From the NCBI GenBank assembly GCA_032718475.1, contig JAUCBJ010005720.1, positions 24,107 to 88,106 of the forward strand: 64,000 nucleotides of DNA. The letters run 5' to 3'. Below the pieces are notes generated by a model. It was not told the DNA's origin. It saw nothing but the letters and a program-made list of their open reading frames with translations, and made no database searches. This document shows, one piece after another, positions 1 to 10,901 of this stretch. Origin of the DNA: Nemertoderma westbladi. Lineage: Eukaryota > Xenacoelomorpha > Nemertodermatida > Nemertodermatidae. The first letter of the stretch is position 1. Each line of letters starts with the position of its first letter. A program made the position numbers and the translations under genes.

Positions 1-433
1 GGTAAGCCAATCAAATAGTGGCCTGGGTATACGGTAAGCCAATCAAATAATGGCCTGGGAATACGGTAAGCCAATCAAATAATGGCCTGGGTATACGGTA
101 AGCCAATCAAATAATGGCCTGGGTATACGGTAAGCCAATCAAATAATGGCCTGGGTATACGGTAAGCCAATCAAATAATGGCCTGGGTATATGGTAAGCC
201 AATCAAATAATGGCCTGGGTATACGGTAAGCCAATCAAATAATGGCCTGGGTATACGGTAAGCCAATCAAGTAATGGCCTGGGTATACGGTAAGCCAATC
301 AAATAATGGCCTGGGTATACGGTAAGCCAATCAAATAATGGCCTGGGTATACGGTAAGCCAATCAAATAGTGGCCTGGGTATACGGTAAGCCAATCAAAT
401 AATGGCCTGGGTATACGGTAAGCCAATCAAATA
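1..433 (+). repeat. 32-bp minisatellite made of an SLC6 exon 3' end plus its 5' splice site
   Basis: About 13 head-to-tail copies of a 32-bp unit, continuing past the left edge of the window. Each unit holds the 16 bases ATGGCCTGGGTATACG followed by GTAAGCCAATCAAATA. Read in the phase needed by the downstream exon at 551, the first part codes for MAWVYG, with the last codon split after its first base; this matches the SLC6 stretch just before transmembrane segment 11. The second part is a consensus 5' splice site. The array therefore looks like amplification of the exon-intron border of gene 1. Copies differ by single bases (for example ATAGTGG for ATAATGG, and one TATGG for TACGG), and GT is kept in every copy. 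Which copy is the true exon end cannot be told from this window. Confidence 0.8.
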
Positions 434-550
434 TACAATATATATATAGCATGTAAACCTGTGTCGACGTAATTGATATTTATTGGTTGATATTGATGAT
501 TGTTGCTAAGCAGCAAAATATAAAATATTCAAGGTTTATTAACGTTTCAG

Positions 551-825
551 GTGGGAAGCAACACGTCAAGAATATTCGCACAATGTTGGACACCAAGATC
601 CGACTGTGGCCCTTCGCGGTGTGCTGGTACGCACTGACCCCTATCCTGTGTCTCTCGGTTGTCGTCTACATGTGTATCAAGTACGAGCCACTAGTCTACA
701 ACAAGTACGAATACCCTGATTGGGCCCACGCTATTGGATGGATGTTTGCCCTCTCTTCTATCCTTCTACCACCCACTTTCGCTATCGTAAAACTAATCAC
801 TACAAAGAAAGGCAATCTTAGAGAG
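551..825 (+). CDS. SLC6 transporter gene 1, penultimate coding exon (TM11-TM12)
   Basis: Internal exon of a sodium/chloride-dependent SLC6 plasma-membrane transporter. It is bounded by an AG acceptor (pyrimidine-poor AACGTTTCAG) and the donor GAGAG/GTAACT. It begins in phase 1, so its first two bases complete a Gly codon begun by the upstream exon, and it ends on a codon boundary. The 92 or so residues include a cytoplasmic HVKNIRTMLD stretch, a hydrophobic TM11 with CWYALTPILC, the loop KYEPLVYNKYEYPDW and a TM12 starting AIGWMFALSS. This order and spacing is that of SLC6 C-terminal domains, closest in style to the GABA/taurine/creatine branch. The start is set by splicing, not by an ATG. 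The substrate cannot be assigned because the binding-site exons lie outside the window. Confidence 0.9.
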
Positions 826-967
826 GTAACTTTTATACAATTCGCAATAATATGATATCATTATATTTTTTGTAGGTTTTAACTTCCATAGACTGTAAAA
901 TTATTTAGTAATTTAAACAGTACTGTAGATGTAAAAGTTATTATAGCGAATGGATGGTGATTGGCAA
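826..967 (+). other. Start of the last intron of gene 1
   Basis: Short AT-rich intron start after the donor at 826. Nothing else is seen before the satellite begins. Confidence 0.6.
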
Positions 968-2327
968 ATACATAGATCGGATACAGGACACAGCAGCATA
1001 CCGCCCCAGATCTCGCGGCCAGCCACACACACACAGTGCCGGCGGACCCAGCAGCATAGCCCCCCAGATCTCACGGTCAGCCACACACAGTGCCGGCGGA
1101 CCCAGCAGCATAGCGCCCCCAGATCTCGGGGTCAGCCACACACAGTGTCGGCGGACACAGCAGCTTAGCGTCCCCAGATCTCGGGGTCAGCCACACACAG
1201 TGTCGGCGGACACAGCAGCTTAGCTTCCCCAGATCTCGGGGTCAGCCACACACAGTGTCGGCGGACACAGCAGCTTAGCATCCCCAGATCTCGGGGTCAG
1301 CCACACACAGTGTCGGCGGACACAGCAGCTTAGCATCCCCAAATCTCGGGGTCAGCCACACACAGTGTCGGCGGACACAGCAGCTTAGCGTCCCCAAATC
1401 TCGGGGTCAGCCACACACAGTGCCGGCGGACCCAGCAGCATAGCGCCCCCAGATCACGCGGTCAGCCACACACACAGACCCAGCAACATAGCGCACACAG
1501 ATCTCGCGGCCAGCCACACACAGTGCCCGCGGTCCCAGCAGCATAGCGCCCCCAGATCTCGGGGTCAGCCACACACAGTGTCAGCGGACACAGCAGCTTA
1601 GCGTCCCCAGATCTCGGGGTCAGCCACACCCAGTGTCGGCGGTCCCAGCAGCATAGCGCCCCCAGATCTCGGGGTCAGCCACATACAGTACCGGCGGACC
1701 CAGCAGCATAGCGCCCCCAGATCTCGGGGTCAGCCACACACAGTGTCAGCGGTCCCAGCAGCATAGCGCCCCCAGATCTCGGGGTCAGCCACACACAGTA
1801 CCGGCGGACCCAGCAGCATAGAACCTCCAGATCTCGCGGTCAGCCACATACAGTGCCGGCGGACACAGCAGCTTAGCGTCCCCAGATCTCGGGGTCAGCC
1901 ACACCCAGTGTCGGCGGTCCCAGCAGCATAGCGCCCCCAGATCTCGGGGTCAGCCACATACAGTACCGGCGGACCCAGCAGCATAGCGCCCCCAGATCTC
2001 GGGGTCAGCCACACACAGTGTCAGCGGTCCCAGCAGCATAGCGCCCCCAGATCTCGGGGTCAGCCACACACAGTACCGGCGGACCCAGCAGCATAGAACC
2101 TCCAGATCTCGCGGTCAGCCACATACAGTGCCGGCGGACCCAGCAGCTTAGCGTCCCCAGATCTCGGGGTCAGCCACACACAGTGCCGGCGGACCCAACA
2201 GCATAGCCCCCCCTCAGATCTCGGGGTCAGCCACACACAGTGTCGGCGGTCAGCCACACACAGTGTCGGCGGACACAGCAGCTTAGCGCCCACCAGATCT
2301 CGCGGCCAGCCATACATATTCCCAGAT
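968..2327. repeat. 55-bp minisatellite in the last intron of gene 1
   Basis: Roughly 25 copies of a 55-bp unit built around CCCAGATCTCGGGGTCAGCC, ACACACAGTGTCGGCGGACA and CAGCAGCTTAGCG. Copies are diverged (GGACCC/GGACACAG, GCTTAG/GCATAG), and some blocks repeat as pairs of units, for example near 1640-1850 against 1900-2110, which suggests higher-order amplification. Open frames on both strands through this block are by-products of the repeat. Unlike the arrays at 1 and 44486, the unit does not resemble the neighbouring exon ends. Confidence 0.9.
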
Positions 2328-2639
2328 CTTTATATCCTCTATTTCGTCATCATTTGAGGAAAACCTTTGTCTGTCCACCACACCTATTCTCAACAACAGA
2401 TTGACACATCTAATAAGGTTGCGTGTAAGTTGATCCTGCCGGCGGGAAACAATCCCCAGCAAGCTTCAGACGGCATCTCCGCAGGGTGATGCTGGGTCTT
2501 GGCAATGAGAAGTTGCCATAATTGTATCACTTTATATTTCGTACATCGTAACGTTGCGCACCCCTCGCGACATCCTGATATAAATTATTAATTCCTTATA
2601 AATTATTATTTTGGATGAACAACTCTAAATCAAAATGTT

Positions 2640-2716
2640 TCCGCGGTCTACTGTAGTATGGTCGGCATACCTGAACGGTTATTAGGAGAAACGGGTTCGA
2701 TCCCCACTGGTGCCCA
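2640..2716 (+). other. tRNA-like segment (tRNA pseudogene or SINE head)
   Basis: A GTAGTATGGTCGGCATACC stretch resembling a tRNA A-box is followed about 30 bases later by GGGTTCGATCCCC, a good B-box. The order and spacing resemble the 5' and T-arm parts of a tRNA, but the 5' side does not pair with CTGGTGCC to form an acceptor stem, so it is not a functional tRNA. It lies in the last intron of gene 1, just upstream of the acceptor at 2763. A SINE body is not obvious. Confidence 0.4.
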
Positions 2717-2763
2717 ATTCATTTTGATGATGACTGATATATTTTCACCTGTTTCTCTTTCAG

Positions 2764-2937
2764 CGACTCGCCTACCTAACGACTCCGGTATTCGAGTCCA
2801 ATCATTTTCTCAACATGGGGGTCCTGCCTAACTACGGTGGCCATGGCCTCGAAGACACCGACACAATGTCCAATGAGAACCCTCCATCCTATACAACAGC
2901 TGTGGAGAGCGATCGGCGCAGTGAGTCTACTGTCTGA
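2764..2937 (+). CDS. SLC6 transporter gene 1, last coding exon (cytoplasmic C-terminal tail)
   Basis: Follows the acceptor CTGTTTCTCTTTCAG and starts in phase 0, joining cleanly to the exon ending at 825. It codes for 57 residues and a TGA stop. RLAYLTTPVF is the juxtamembrane segment that follows TM12 in GABA-transporter-like SLC6 proteins. The rest is a hydrophilic tail containing PPSY, a PPxY-type WW-domain ligand, and ending in ESTV, a class I PDZ-binding C-terminus. From family knowledge, PDZ ligands at SLC6 C-termini guide membrane placement; whether this one is used is inference. The poly(A) signal lies about 80 bases downstream. Confidence 0.88.
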   Translation, partial: RLAYLTTPVFESNHFLNMGVLPNYGGHGLEDTDTMSNENPPSYTTAVESDRRSESTV

Positions 2938-3016
2938 CGTCACAGATCGGGAGTTCTTACCGAAATACAACCGATTGCTACGACATATTCCTATCCTTAC
3001 AAACAATGTAAAGTAA

Positions 3017-3022
3017 AATAAA
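3017..3022 (+). terminator. Poly(A) signal AATAAA of gene 1
   Basis: Canonical AATAAA 80 bases after the stop codon at 2937. It is followed within about 30 bases by a G/T-rich stretch (TGCGGTGGTCTATTTTT) that could act as the downstream element. Cleavage is expected near 3035-3045. Confidence 0.7.
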
Positions 3023-3059
3023 GTAAAACTATTGCAGTGCGGTGGTCTATTTTTATCCA

Positions 3060-5385
3060 TAACAAATTAAACTCGATTTTGGTGTACCACTTATGGTACT
3101 ACAGGTCTTGCGGTATGTATAATATGTTTTACAGTAAGTACCGGTATATGTAGGCCTACTAAATTGCTGTACGTTTTGTGCTGACTCTTTATGTTATAGG
3201 CTACATGTTATGTGATGGGAATTGTGCTGCTCTTCTGTCTATTCGCTTTGTATTATTATGTAATTTTAATCAATTATTCCTGTATCATTTCGAGTCTAAC
3301 TCAGTAGGCCTATACCGCAGTTTACCAGTTTACTTTGTGGTCTCGTTGGCTCTAAGTACCGCATTGATGTTGTTAACAATTTTGCAGGAGTAATTTTACT
3401 TGCGAATCTATTTTTTAATAAACTCAGTTAAAAACTCAATTGTATAAATCTATTTATTAGTATATTTTTAATATTTTTACGGCTAGTAGCTTACTACACT
3501 ACAGTACAGTGCTTTGTATACATGTTGTTGATGTATCTTAATTTCAGCCAATGTTTATTACCTACTGTAGGTCAATTAATTTATTCTAATAAGAAGTTTA
3601 TGTTTTGGATTCCGGATCCCATGACTGGGAAAATTTAAATTGTAAAATTAAACAATAATTATAATAATGTATTACTTGGATTAAAAATGTCGCACTTTTT
3701 CATTATTCTCGAGGTATTTTATTTACCGAGTGTCAGCGAGGTTAATATTGGGTCGAGAGAATTATTGTAAAAAAATGTTCCCCATGTAATACGTAATTTT
3801 ATTCCTAACTTGGTACGTTTTTGTTGCTAAATTCTGTAATAAAACATAGCGATACCGGTATACAGTACAGTTGTGTTACAAAATAAATTGAACTGCAGTA
3901 TTTTACTATATAGCTTCCATAGTTACTGCGATTCTAATTACTGAACTCTCCAACTCTCGATGCTGCCTAACTCAATGTTAAATGATTTCGTGTTCTAGAA
4001 TATTTATTACGTAACTAGAGAGCCGCTTAACAGAATAAACCAATATTGGATATTGAGTTCCGTTTTGGAGTTCGCCTTGCAGACACTAAAGTTGCAATAA
4101 CTATTCAGTGTTTGCATGGATTTTGCTCAAATTACTTCCAAACCTTTTCTACGTCGATGCTCTTTGAACACATGTAATAAAATTTAAGAAATTCCGCCGA
4201 AAATGTTTTCACATTTTCTAATTTTACTTTTACCGCCTCGAAGACAGTGAAATCGATTCAATCTTGGGTTACCTTTTTTCCTCTGGGAAAAATATCTCTA
4301 CTTTCTCTCCGATGTTGCGGTTCGCCGAAAAAATTTAGGGGAAAAAAAACTTTATACAAATAATAAAAATAAAAATATATTGTATTATACTGGTTGGAGG
4401 GAAGATCATAACTTATTATTTGCTTCTTTTGTCTCTCTTAAAGAGCAATACAAATATATTATAATCGATTAATAATGTAATGGATGAGACATTGCCCGAT
4501 GTAAACCATCAACCTCTACTGAAATTCTGCAGCAGTACCAAAAAGTCGCTCCGACCTGATTGCTGTTATTACCGCTAAAAGCAACTCACCATTATTCCTG
4601 ACATTTAATACAACTATATTTTACAATGCGGTTTTATTTCATTGTTGAGTTTATCCCCTATGTGGATAATAAACAACACTAATAATTTATGAGTAAGTAA
4701 GTAATTGTTTTGTAATTATTGTCATTGGAATAAATATCATAGTTACTTTTAAGGTAATAATAAATGCTGCTAATTTTTTCACCTTAAGTACTTTTGTGTT
4801 TCTCAGTAGTAAATCATCTTGCTACGTTATGTTCTCATCTAATATATTTCTCCATTTTGATTTTTTTTCATAATTAATTTCGTACCGTAATATTAATTGT
4901 ACTGTAATTTTGGATTCAACTGTAATATGTAGTTTTATGCCAATTTAATTTAATTCTATAATTTATTTAAACTCGTTGTTTATCACTACACTTACACTTA
5001 CTTACACTTACACTACAATATTTCACTAAAGTTATTAGTTTCGAAAAAGCCAAGTGCGGCGTTATCAAAAAATATTTCTCAATATTTTTAGTCATCATTA
5101 ATTTGTGTAATAATCGAATTACATATAATATCTATTTATTGCACTTTGAGTTGTCGCATACACTTCATTGTTAATTAAGTAATTAATTAATTACGTGTTA
5201 AATTAAGTTATTTACAATAATTACATCGATTGTCTTTAATAATTAAGTTACTGATTTAGCCATATTAATTCAAAGTTATTTCATCAGTTATCTTCTTCTC
5301 AAACATTAAAATAAAATTTGATATATTATTATTATTACTTAAATATAATAAATGGTTGTCTCTTTTAATAAATATAATTTCTTTG
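3060..5385. other. AT-rich intergenic region, no gene seen
   Basis: Unique AT-rich sequence between the end of gene 1 and the 33-bp satellite. I see no exon-like segment, RNA gene or transposon end. Short open frames here (for example 3178-3393) have no recognisable composition or motif. Confidence 0.5.
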
Positions 5386-8300
5386 ACTGGGGAATTAGCC
5401 AACAATGTATGGAGTGGGACTGGGGAATGAGCCAACACTGTATGGAGTGGGACTGGGGAATGAGCCAAAACTGTATGGAGTGGGACTAGGGAATGAGTTA
5501 ACATTGTATGGAGTGGGACTGGAGAATGAGTTAACATTGTATGGAGTGGGACTAGAGAATAAGTTAACATTGTATGGGGTGGGACTGTAGAATGAGTTAA
5601 CATTGTATGGAGTGGGACTATAGAATGAGTTAACACTATATGGGGTGGGACTAGAGAATGAGTTAACATTGTATGGAGTGGGACTGGATAATGAGCCAAC
5701 ATTGTATGGAGTGGGACTGGAGAATGAGTTAATATTATATGGGGTGGGACTAGAGAATGAGTTAACATTGTATGGAGTGGGACTAGAGAATAAGTTAACA
5801 TTGTATGGGGTGGGACTGTAGAATGAGTTAATATTATATGGGGTGGGACTAGAGAATGAGTTAACATTGTATGGAGTGGGACTAGAGAATGAGTTAACAT
5901 TGTATGGAGTGGGACTGGAGAATGAGTTAACATTGTATGGGGTGGGACTAGAGAATGAGCCAACACTGTATGGAGTGGGACTAGAGAATGAGTTAACATT
6001 GTATGGAGTGGGACTAGAGAATGAGTTAACATTGTATGGAGTGGGACTGGATAATGAGCCAACATTGTATGGAGTGGGACTGGAGAATGAGTTAATATTA
6101 TATGGGGTGGGACTAGAGAATGAGTTAACATTGTATGGAGTGGGACTAGAGAATGAGTTAACATTGTATGGGGTGGGACTGTAGAATGAGTTAATATTAT
6201 ATGGGGTGGGACTAGAGAATGAGTTAACATTGTATGGAGTGGGACTAGAGAATGAGTTAACATTGTATGGAGTGGGACTGGAGAATGAGTTAACATTGTA
6301 TGGGGTGGGACTGTAGAATGAGTTAATATTATATGGGGTGGGACTAGAGAATGAGTTAACATTGTCTGGAGTGGGACTATAGAATGAGTTAACATTGTAT
6401 GGGGTGGGACTGTAGAATGAGTTAATATTATATGGGGTGGGACTATAGAATGAGTTAACATTGTATGGAGTGGGACTAGAAATGAGTTAACATTGTATGG
6501 AGTGGGACTGTAGAATGAGTTAATATTATATGGGGTGGGACTAGAGAATGAGTTAACATTGTATGGAGTGGGACTAGAGAATGAGTTAACATTGTATGGA
6601 GTGGGACTGGAGAATGAGTTAACATTGTATGGGGTGGGACTGTAGAATGAGTTAATATTATATGGGGTGGGACTAGAGAATGAGCCCACATTGTATGGGT
6701 GGGACTGTGGAATGAGCCAACACTGTATGGAGTGGGACTGGAGAATGAGTTAACATTGTATGGGGTGGGACTGTAGAATGAGTTAATATTATATGGGGTG
6801 GGACTAGAGAATGAGTTAACATTGTATGGAGTGGGACTAGAGAATGAGTTAACATTGTATGGAGTGGGACTGGATAATGAGCCAACATTGTATGGAGTGA
6901 GATGGAGTGGGACTGTAGAATGAGTTAACATTGTATGGAGTGGGACTAGGGAATGAGTTAACATTGTATGGAGTGGGACTAGAGAATGAGTTAACATTGT
7001 ATGGAGTGGGACTGGATAATGAGCCAGCATTGTATGGAGTGGGATGGAGTGGGACTGGAGAATGAGTTAATATTATATGGGGTGGGACTAGAGAATGAGT
7101 TAACATTGTATGGAGTGGGACTAGAGAATGAGTTAACATTGTATGGGGTGGGACTGTAGAATGAGTTAATATTATATGGGGTGGGACTAGAGAATGAGTT
7201 AACATTGTATGGAGTGGGACTATAGAATGAGTTAACATTGTATGGGGTGGGACTGTAGAATGAGTTAATATTATATGGGGTGGGACTATAGAATGAGTTA
7301 ACATTGTATGGAGTGGGACTAGAGAATGAGTTAACATTGTATGGAGTGGGACTAGGGAATGAGTTAACATTGTATGGGGTGGGACTGTAGAATGAGTTAA
7401 TATTATATGGGGTGGGACTAGAGAATGAGTTAACATTGTATGGAGTGGTCCTAGAGAATGAGTTAACATTGTATGGAGTGGGACTGGAGAATGAGTTAAC
7501 ATTGTATGGGGTGGGACTAGAGAATGAGCCAACACTGTATGGAGTGGGACTAGAGAATGAGTTAACATTGTATGGAGTGGGACTAGAGAATGAGTTAACA
7601 TTGTATGGGGTGGGACTGTAGAATGAGTTAATATTATATGGGGTGGGACTAGAGAATGAGTTAACATTGTATGGAGTGGTCCTAGAGAATGAGTTAACAT
7701 TGTATGGAGTGGGACTGGAGAATGAGTTAACATTGTATGGGGTGGGACTAGAGAATGAGCCAACACTGTATGGAGTGGGACTAGAGAATGAGTTAACATT
7801 GTATGGAGTGGGACTAGAGAATGAGTTAACATTGTATGGAGTGGGACTGGATAATGAGCCAACATTGTATGGAGTGGGACTGGAGAATGAGTTAATATTA
7901 TATGGGGTGGGACTAGAGAATGAGTTAACATTGTATGGAGTGGGACTAGAGAATGAGTTAACATTGTATGGAGTGGGACTGGAGAATGAGTTAACATTGT
8001 ATGGAGTGGGACTAGAGAATGAGTTAACATTGTATGGGGTGGGACTGTAGAATGAGTTAATATTATATGGGGTGGGACTAGAGAATGAGTTAACATTGTA
8101 TGGAGTGGGACTAGAGAATGAGTTAACATTGTATGGAGTGGGACTGGAGAATGAGTTAACATTGTATGGGGTGGGACTGTAGAATGAGTTAATATTATAG
8201 GGGGTGGGACTATAGAATGAGTTAACATTGTATGGAGTGGGACTAGAAATGAGTTAACATTGTATGGGGTGGGACTGTAGAATGAGTTAATATTATATGG

Positions 8301-9935
8301 GGTGGGACTAGAGAATGAGTTAACATTGTATGGAGTGGGACTAGAGAATGAGTTAACATTGTATGGAGTGGGACTGGAGAATGAGTTAACATTGTATGGG
8401 GTGGGACTGTAGAATGAGTTAATATTATATGGGGTGGGACTAGAGAATGAGCCCACATTGTATGGGTGGGACTGTGGAATGAGCCAACACTGTATGGAGT
8501 GGGACTGGAGAATGAGTTAACATTGTATGGGGTGGGACTGTAGAATGAGTTAATATTATATGGGGTGGGACTAGAGAATGAGTTAACATTGTATGGAGTG
8601 GGACTAGAGAATGAGTTAACATTGTATGGAGTGGGACTGGATAATGAGCCAACATTGTATGGAGTGGGATGGAGTGGGACTGTAGAATGAGTTAACATTG
8701 TATGGAGTGGGACTAGGGAATGAGTTAACATTGTATGGAGTGGGACTAGAGAATGAGTTAACATTGTATGGAGTGGGACTGGATAATGAGCCAGCATTGT
8801 ATGGAGTGGGATGGAGTGGGACTGGAGAATGAGTTAATATTATATGGGGTGGGACTAGAGAATGAGTTAACATTGTATGGAGTGGGACTAGAGAATGAGT
8901 TAACATTGTATGGGGTGGGACTGTAGAATGAGTTAATATTATATGGGGTGGGACTAGAGAATGAGTTAACATTGTATGGAGTGGGACTATAGAATGAGTT
9001 AACATTGTATGGGGTGGGACTGTAGAATGAGTTAATATTATATGGGGTGGGACTATAGAATGAGTTAACATTGTATGGAGTGGGACTAGAGAATGAGTTA
9101 ACATTGTATGGAGTGGGACTAGGGAATGAGTTAACATTGTATGGGGTGGGACTGTAGAATGAGTTAATATTATATGGGGTGGGACTAGAGAATGAGTTAA
9201 CATTGTATGGAGTGGTCCTAGAGAATGAGTTAACATTGTATGGAGTGGGACTGGAGAATGAGTTAACATTGTATGGGGTGGGACTAGAGAATGAGCCAAC
9301 ACTGTATGGAGTGGGACTAGAGAATGAGTTAACATTGTATGGAGTGGGACTAGAGAATGAGTTAACATTGTATGGGGTGGGACTGTAGAATGAGTTAATA
9401 TTATATGGGGTGGGACTAGAGAATGAGTTAACATTGTATGGAGTGGTCCTAGAGAATGAGTTAACATTGTATGGAGTGGGACTGGAGAATGAGTTAACAT
9501 TGTATGGGGTGGGACTAGAGAATGAGGCAACACTGTATGGAGTGGGACTAGAGAATGAGTTAACATTGTATGGAGTGGGACTAGAGAATGAGTTAACATT
9601 GTATGGAGTGGGACTGGATAATGAGCCAACATTGTATGGAGTGGGACTGGAGAATGAGTTAATATTATATGGGGTGGGACTAGAGAATGAGTTAACATTG
9701 TATGGAGTGGGACTAGAGAATGAGTTAACATTGTATGGAGTGGGACTGGAGAATGAGTTAACATTGCATGGAGTGGGACTAGAGAATGAGTTAACATTGT
9801 ATGGGCTGGGACTGTGGAATGAGCCAACACTGTATGGGGTGGGAATACTGGATAATGAGCCAACACTGTATGGGTGGGACTGTGGAATGAGCCAACACTG
9901 TATGGAGTGGGACTGGATAATGAGCCAACACTGTA
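5386..9935. repeat. 33-bp intergenic satellite with a 1.77-kb higher-order duplication
   Basis: About 137 copies of a 33-bp unit with the core TGTATGGAGTGGGACTAGAG followed by AATGAGTTAACAT. Because 33 is a multiple of three and the unit lacks stops in several frames, very long open frames appear on both strands (up to about 535 residues); these are artefacts. Variants recur in register: blocks around 6476, 6673, 7412 and 7643 reappear at 8243, 8440, 9179 and 9410, all shifted by 1767 bp, which shows a recent segmental duplication inside the array. The right edge near 9935 lies next to Bel/Pao remnant A. Confidence 0.92.
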
Positions 9936-10033
9936 TCGATCATGGGGTGTAATTCCTCACTGCCGTTGGGTGAGGGGGTGAACATAATGGGGGATGTGTT
10001 CATTACTAGTAGTGATGGTAAGCTCACTCTAGT

Positions 10034-10897
10034 TTGTGTCCCCTTGTTTGGGATTTGGAACATTTCGAGGTGCCGACAAAGGAGAAATTCCGCTCGGTGG
10101 AAGACACGAAATCACAGAAGATGTTGGAACGAGATACTACCTTTGAAAATGGTCATTATTATGTCCCAATGTTATGGAGAGATAAACAAAAACCTCTTAC
10201 ACGTAACCTCACCCTAGCAATTAAAAGATTGCGATGGATAAAGACGAGATTGCGTAAAAATGCCAACGAATCGGAACAATTCCAAACAAAGATGGAAGAG
10301 TTCATCACCAAAGGAATAGGACAATATCTGACGGAGGAAGAAATATTGAATCCCGACCCCCAACAATATTATATTTCAACCCACTATGTTCTAGAAACTA
10401 ATAAGAAAAATAAAGTGCAAGTGGTAATGGACGATGCAGTAATTTGGAAAGGCCATAGCCTAAACTCTGAACTAATGGCTGGACTTATTCAACACGATAG
10501 TGACTGAGTCTAACCTGTTGCTTTCTGCTTAGACCTAGAAGCGATGTTCCATCAAGTCAAGGTATACCCAGAAGATGCCGTATCACAAACGATCTTATGG
10601 TACGATGGACAAGAGAAACCGAAATCCATAACAAATTCAAATGAATGCGAATATGTTCAGCGCCACTGATGCCCCACCTACAACGGCTTTCCCACTCAAA
10701 ATGACAGGAAGCAAAAACGCCCACAGATATCCTGCCAATGTAAATGGGACGATCCAAAAACCTTTTCTACGTGGACGATGGACTCACAGGCGAAACTACC
10801 GTGAAGAAAGCGGTGCTGCTAGCGTATAATCTAATAGACTGTCTAAAAAGAGGAGGATTTAATGCAATCAAATTCCTATCCAACTCTCGACAATTCC
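10034..10897 (+). pseudogene. Bel/Pao remnant A: N-terminal part of reverse transcriptase
   Basis: Decayed pol of a Bel/Pao LTR retrotransposon. The reading frame from 10034 carries the family's pre-RT stretch (LEHFEVPTKEKF, then GHYYVPMLW and NLTLAIKRL), the YYISTHYV segment and the start of the RT palm. After stops at about 10505 and 10511 the same frame continues with DLEAMFHQVKV, then shifts frame, and the catalytic-box region FYVDDG follows near 10757. The stops and frame changes mean it is dead. The 5' end (LTR, Gag, protease) is missing; the sequence starts almost at the satellite edge. It continues after the piggyBac-like insertion, at 12407. Confidence 0.85.
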
Positions 10898-10901
10898 TTA
10901 A

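Noticed and set aside
2640-2716. Functional tRNA gene
   Set aside because: Box-like motifs are present but no acceptor stem or clear anticodon arm can be paired.
5265-9866. Long open frames on both strands with PTPYNVNSF, HTMLTHSLVP or LYGVGLENELT repeats
   Set aside because: They are translations of a 33-bp satellite whose length is a multiple of three; open in several frames and on both strands, with no unique sequence or exon signals.
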